Shown piece after piece: positions 5,043 to 5,833 of a stretch of DNA of 5,833 bases. Position 1 is the stretch's first letter. The number at the start of each line of letters is the position of its first letter. The stretch covers positions 1 through 5,833 of the forward strand of contig JAJXXG010000986.1 in assembly GCA_021781255.1 (NCBI GenBank). Reading direction: 5' to 3'. The notes beneath the pieces were generated by a model. That model was given only the letters and a program-made list of their open reading frames with translations, did not search any database and was not told where the DNA came from. A program made the translations under genes and the position numbers. This DNA comes from Acidobacteriota bacterium (GTDB lineage: Bacteria; Acidobacteriota; Terriglobia; Terriglobales; Acidobacteriaceae).

Positions 5043-5833
5043 TTGAGATTCCTACGCAAATCGGTGTGCGAAAATCCTCAAAAGACACACACTTCTATGT
5101 GCATCGCGCGCATCCTGCCGGCCTGGATTCCAGCTTGGACTCTCTGCTCCCTGGTCACCGCGACTTCGCTTTTTGCACAGGCCGCGCCGCAGCCTCAAGC
5201 GCCGCCGACTACATCGGTAACTCTCGCGCTTGTCGGTGGCACCGTCATTGACGTCAGTGACTGGGGAAATTCCGCCCGCGACCTCCACAACGCCGTAGTG
5301 CTCGTCGGTGACGGGCACATCGTTGCCGTCGGTCCTGCCGCCACCGTACAGGTTCCCGCGGATGCGCAGGTCATCGACTGCACCGGAAAATATCTCATCC
5401 CCGGCCTCGTCGACGGTTTCGCCGGCCTCAGCACCCAGGGCCAGGCCAACGCATTTCTTTATATGGGCGTCACCACCGTCGTCGTGGTCTCCAGCGCAAG
5501 GCAGGGACACATCGACTTCAGCGCGAATCCCCGCCCAAACCTCTACCTCTCTGATTCCGTCGGCACTACGGACAACTGGAGCCTGCTCCGCAACCAGCCT
5601 GGCTGGAATGAAATCCTCAAAGAGGGCCCACATCCCACCGAGCTCAGCCCGGAACAGACCTCGCGCCAGCTCACTGCCACAGCTCATCTTGGCACTCGCG
5701 TTCTGCGTCTCGGCCCGGCCGTCACCGCGGCCAATGCGCAGTGGATTATTGCCCGCGCGCATCAGCTTGGTTTTGTCACTTATGGCGAATTTGTTGCCAC
5801 ACCCTACAGGGTCGGCATTGAGTCCGGCGTGGA
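5043..5833 (+). CDS. Secreted amidohydrolase-superfamily protein lacking the HxH motif, 3' end outside window
   Basis: The frame is open to the window edge; 263 residues are visible, so this is the N-terminal part, probably about half of the protein. A signal peptide is evident: hydrophobic stretch around ILPAWIPAWTLCSLVTATSLF and a likely cleavage after Ala-Gln-Ala (45-47), followed by a Pro/Gln-rich linker. Then comes the amidohydrolase N-terminal beta-sandwich: LALVGGTVIDVS (61-72), VVLVGDGHIVAVGP (85-98) and VIDCTGKYLIPGLVD (110-124), with LYMGVTTVV shortly after. In typical members PGLID is followed by xHxH, two metal ligands; here it reads DGFAGL, so both are missing. Function is unknown; it may be a divergent, one-metal or non-catalytic periplasmic member related to imidazolonepropionase-like or dipeptidase-like amidohydrolases. 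Start TTG 5043 is chosen for its ribosome-binding site; ATG 5097 gives a tidier 28-residue signal peptide without such a site. It lies 105 bp after dxs with no terminator between, so co-transcription is possible. Confidence 0.8.
   Translation, partial: MRFLRKSVCENPQKTHTSMCIARILPAWIPAWTLCSLVTATSLFAQAAPQPQAPPTTSVTLALVGGTVIDVSDWGNSARDLHNAVVLVGDGHIVAVGPAATVQVPADAQVIDCTGKYLIPGLVDGFAGLSTQGQANAFLYMGVTTVVVVSSARQGHIDFSANPRPNLYLSDSVGTTDNWSLLRNQPGWNEILKEGPHPTELSPEQTSRQLTATAHLGTRVLRLGPAVTAANAQWIIARAHQLGFVTYGEFVATPYRVGIESGV

Noticed and set aside
5052..5762. 236-codon minus-strand frame opposite the amidohydrolase
   Set aside because: The plus strand encodes a coherent signal peptide and amidohydrolase N-domain; the minus-strand translation shows no motif.

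Overview
This is a GC-rich bacterial chromosomal window. Gene style and intergenic repeats suggest Acidobacteriota, probably the Terriglobia/Acidobacteriaceae group. The clues are a dispersed repeat starting TGTCATCCTGAGCGA and ending GTCGAAGGACC, a second palindromic repeat of the CCCATCCTTGCGG...CCGCAAGGGTGGG type, a small outer-membrane barrel protein ending in F, and a secreted amidohydrolase. The taxonomic call is inference from memory of such genomes and was not searched.

Layout: bases 1-716 are a long intergenic stretch with at least three repeat or palindrome blocks and one weak small-ORF candidate. Bases 717-1859 (+) encode a membrane acyltransferase-3 protein. A strong hairpin plus A/T-tract terminator at 1899-1934 separates it from a convergent gene at 1959-2561 (-), an exported outer-membrane beta-barrel protein. 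Bases 2562-3047 are a divergent intergenic region holding a candidate barrel-gene promoter flanked by two palindromes, a good extended -10 promoter for the next gene, and a ~140-nt leader with several predicted hairpins. Bases 3048-4937 (+) encode 1-deoxy-D-xylulose-5-phosphate synthase (dxs), the entry enzyme of the MEP isoprenoid pathway. Bases 5043-5833 (+, cut by the window end) encode the N-terminal part of a secreted amidohydrolase-fold protein that lacks the usual metal-binding HxH.

The genes do not form an obvious pathway. dxs is cytosolic central metabolism; the acyltransferase and barrel protein are envelope proteins; the amidohydrolase follows dxs by 105 bp without a visible terminator and could be co-transcribed. 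Three of the four genes appear to use TTG or GTG starts, chosen here from Shine-Dalgarno sequences and signal-peptide layout.

I see no mobile element, CRISPR array, tRNA/rRNA or recognisable defence system. The best leads for something undescribed are the structured dxs leader, whose last hairpin would hide the ribosome-binding site, and the amidohydrolase without HxH.
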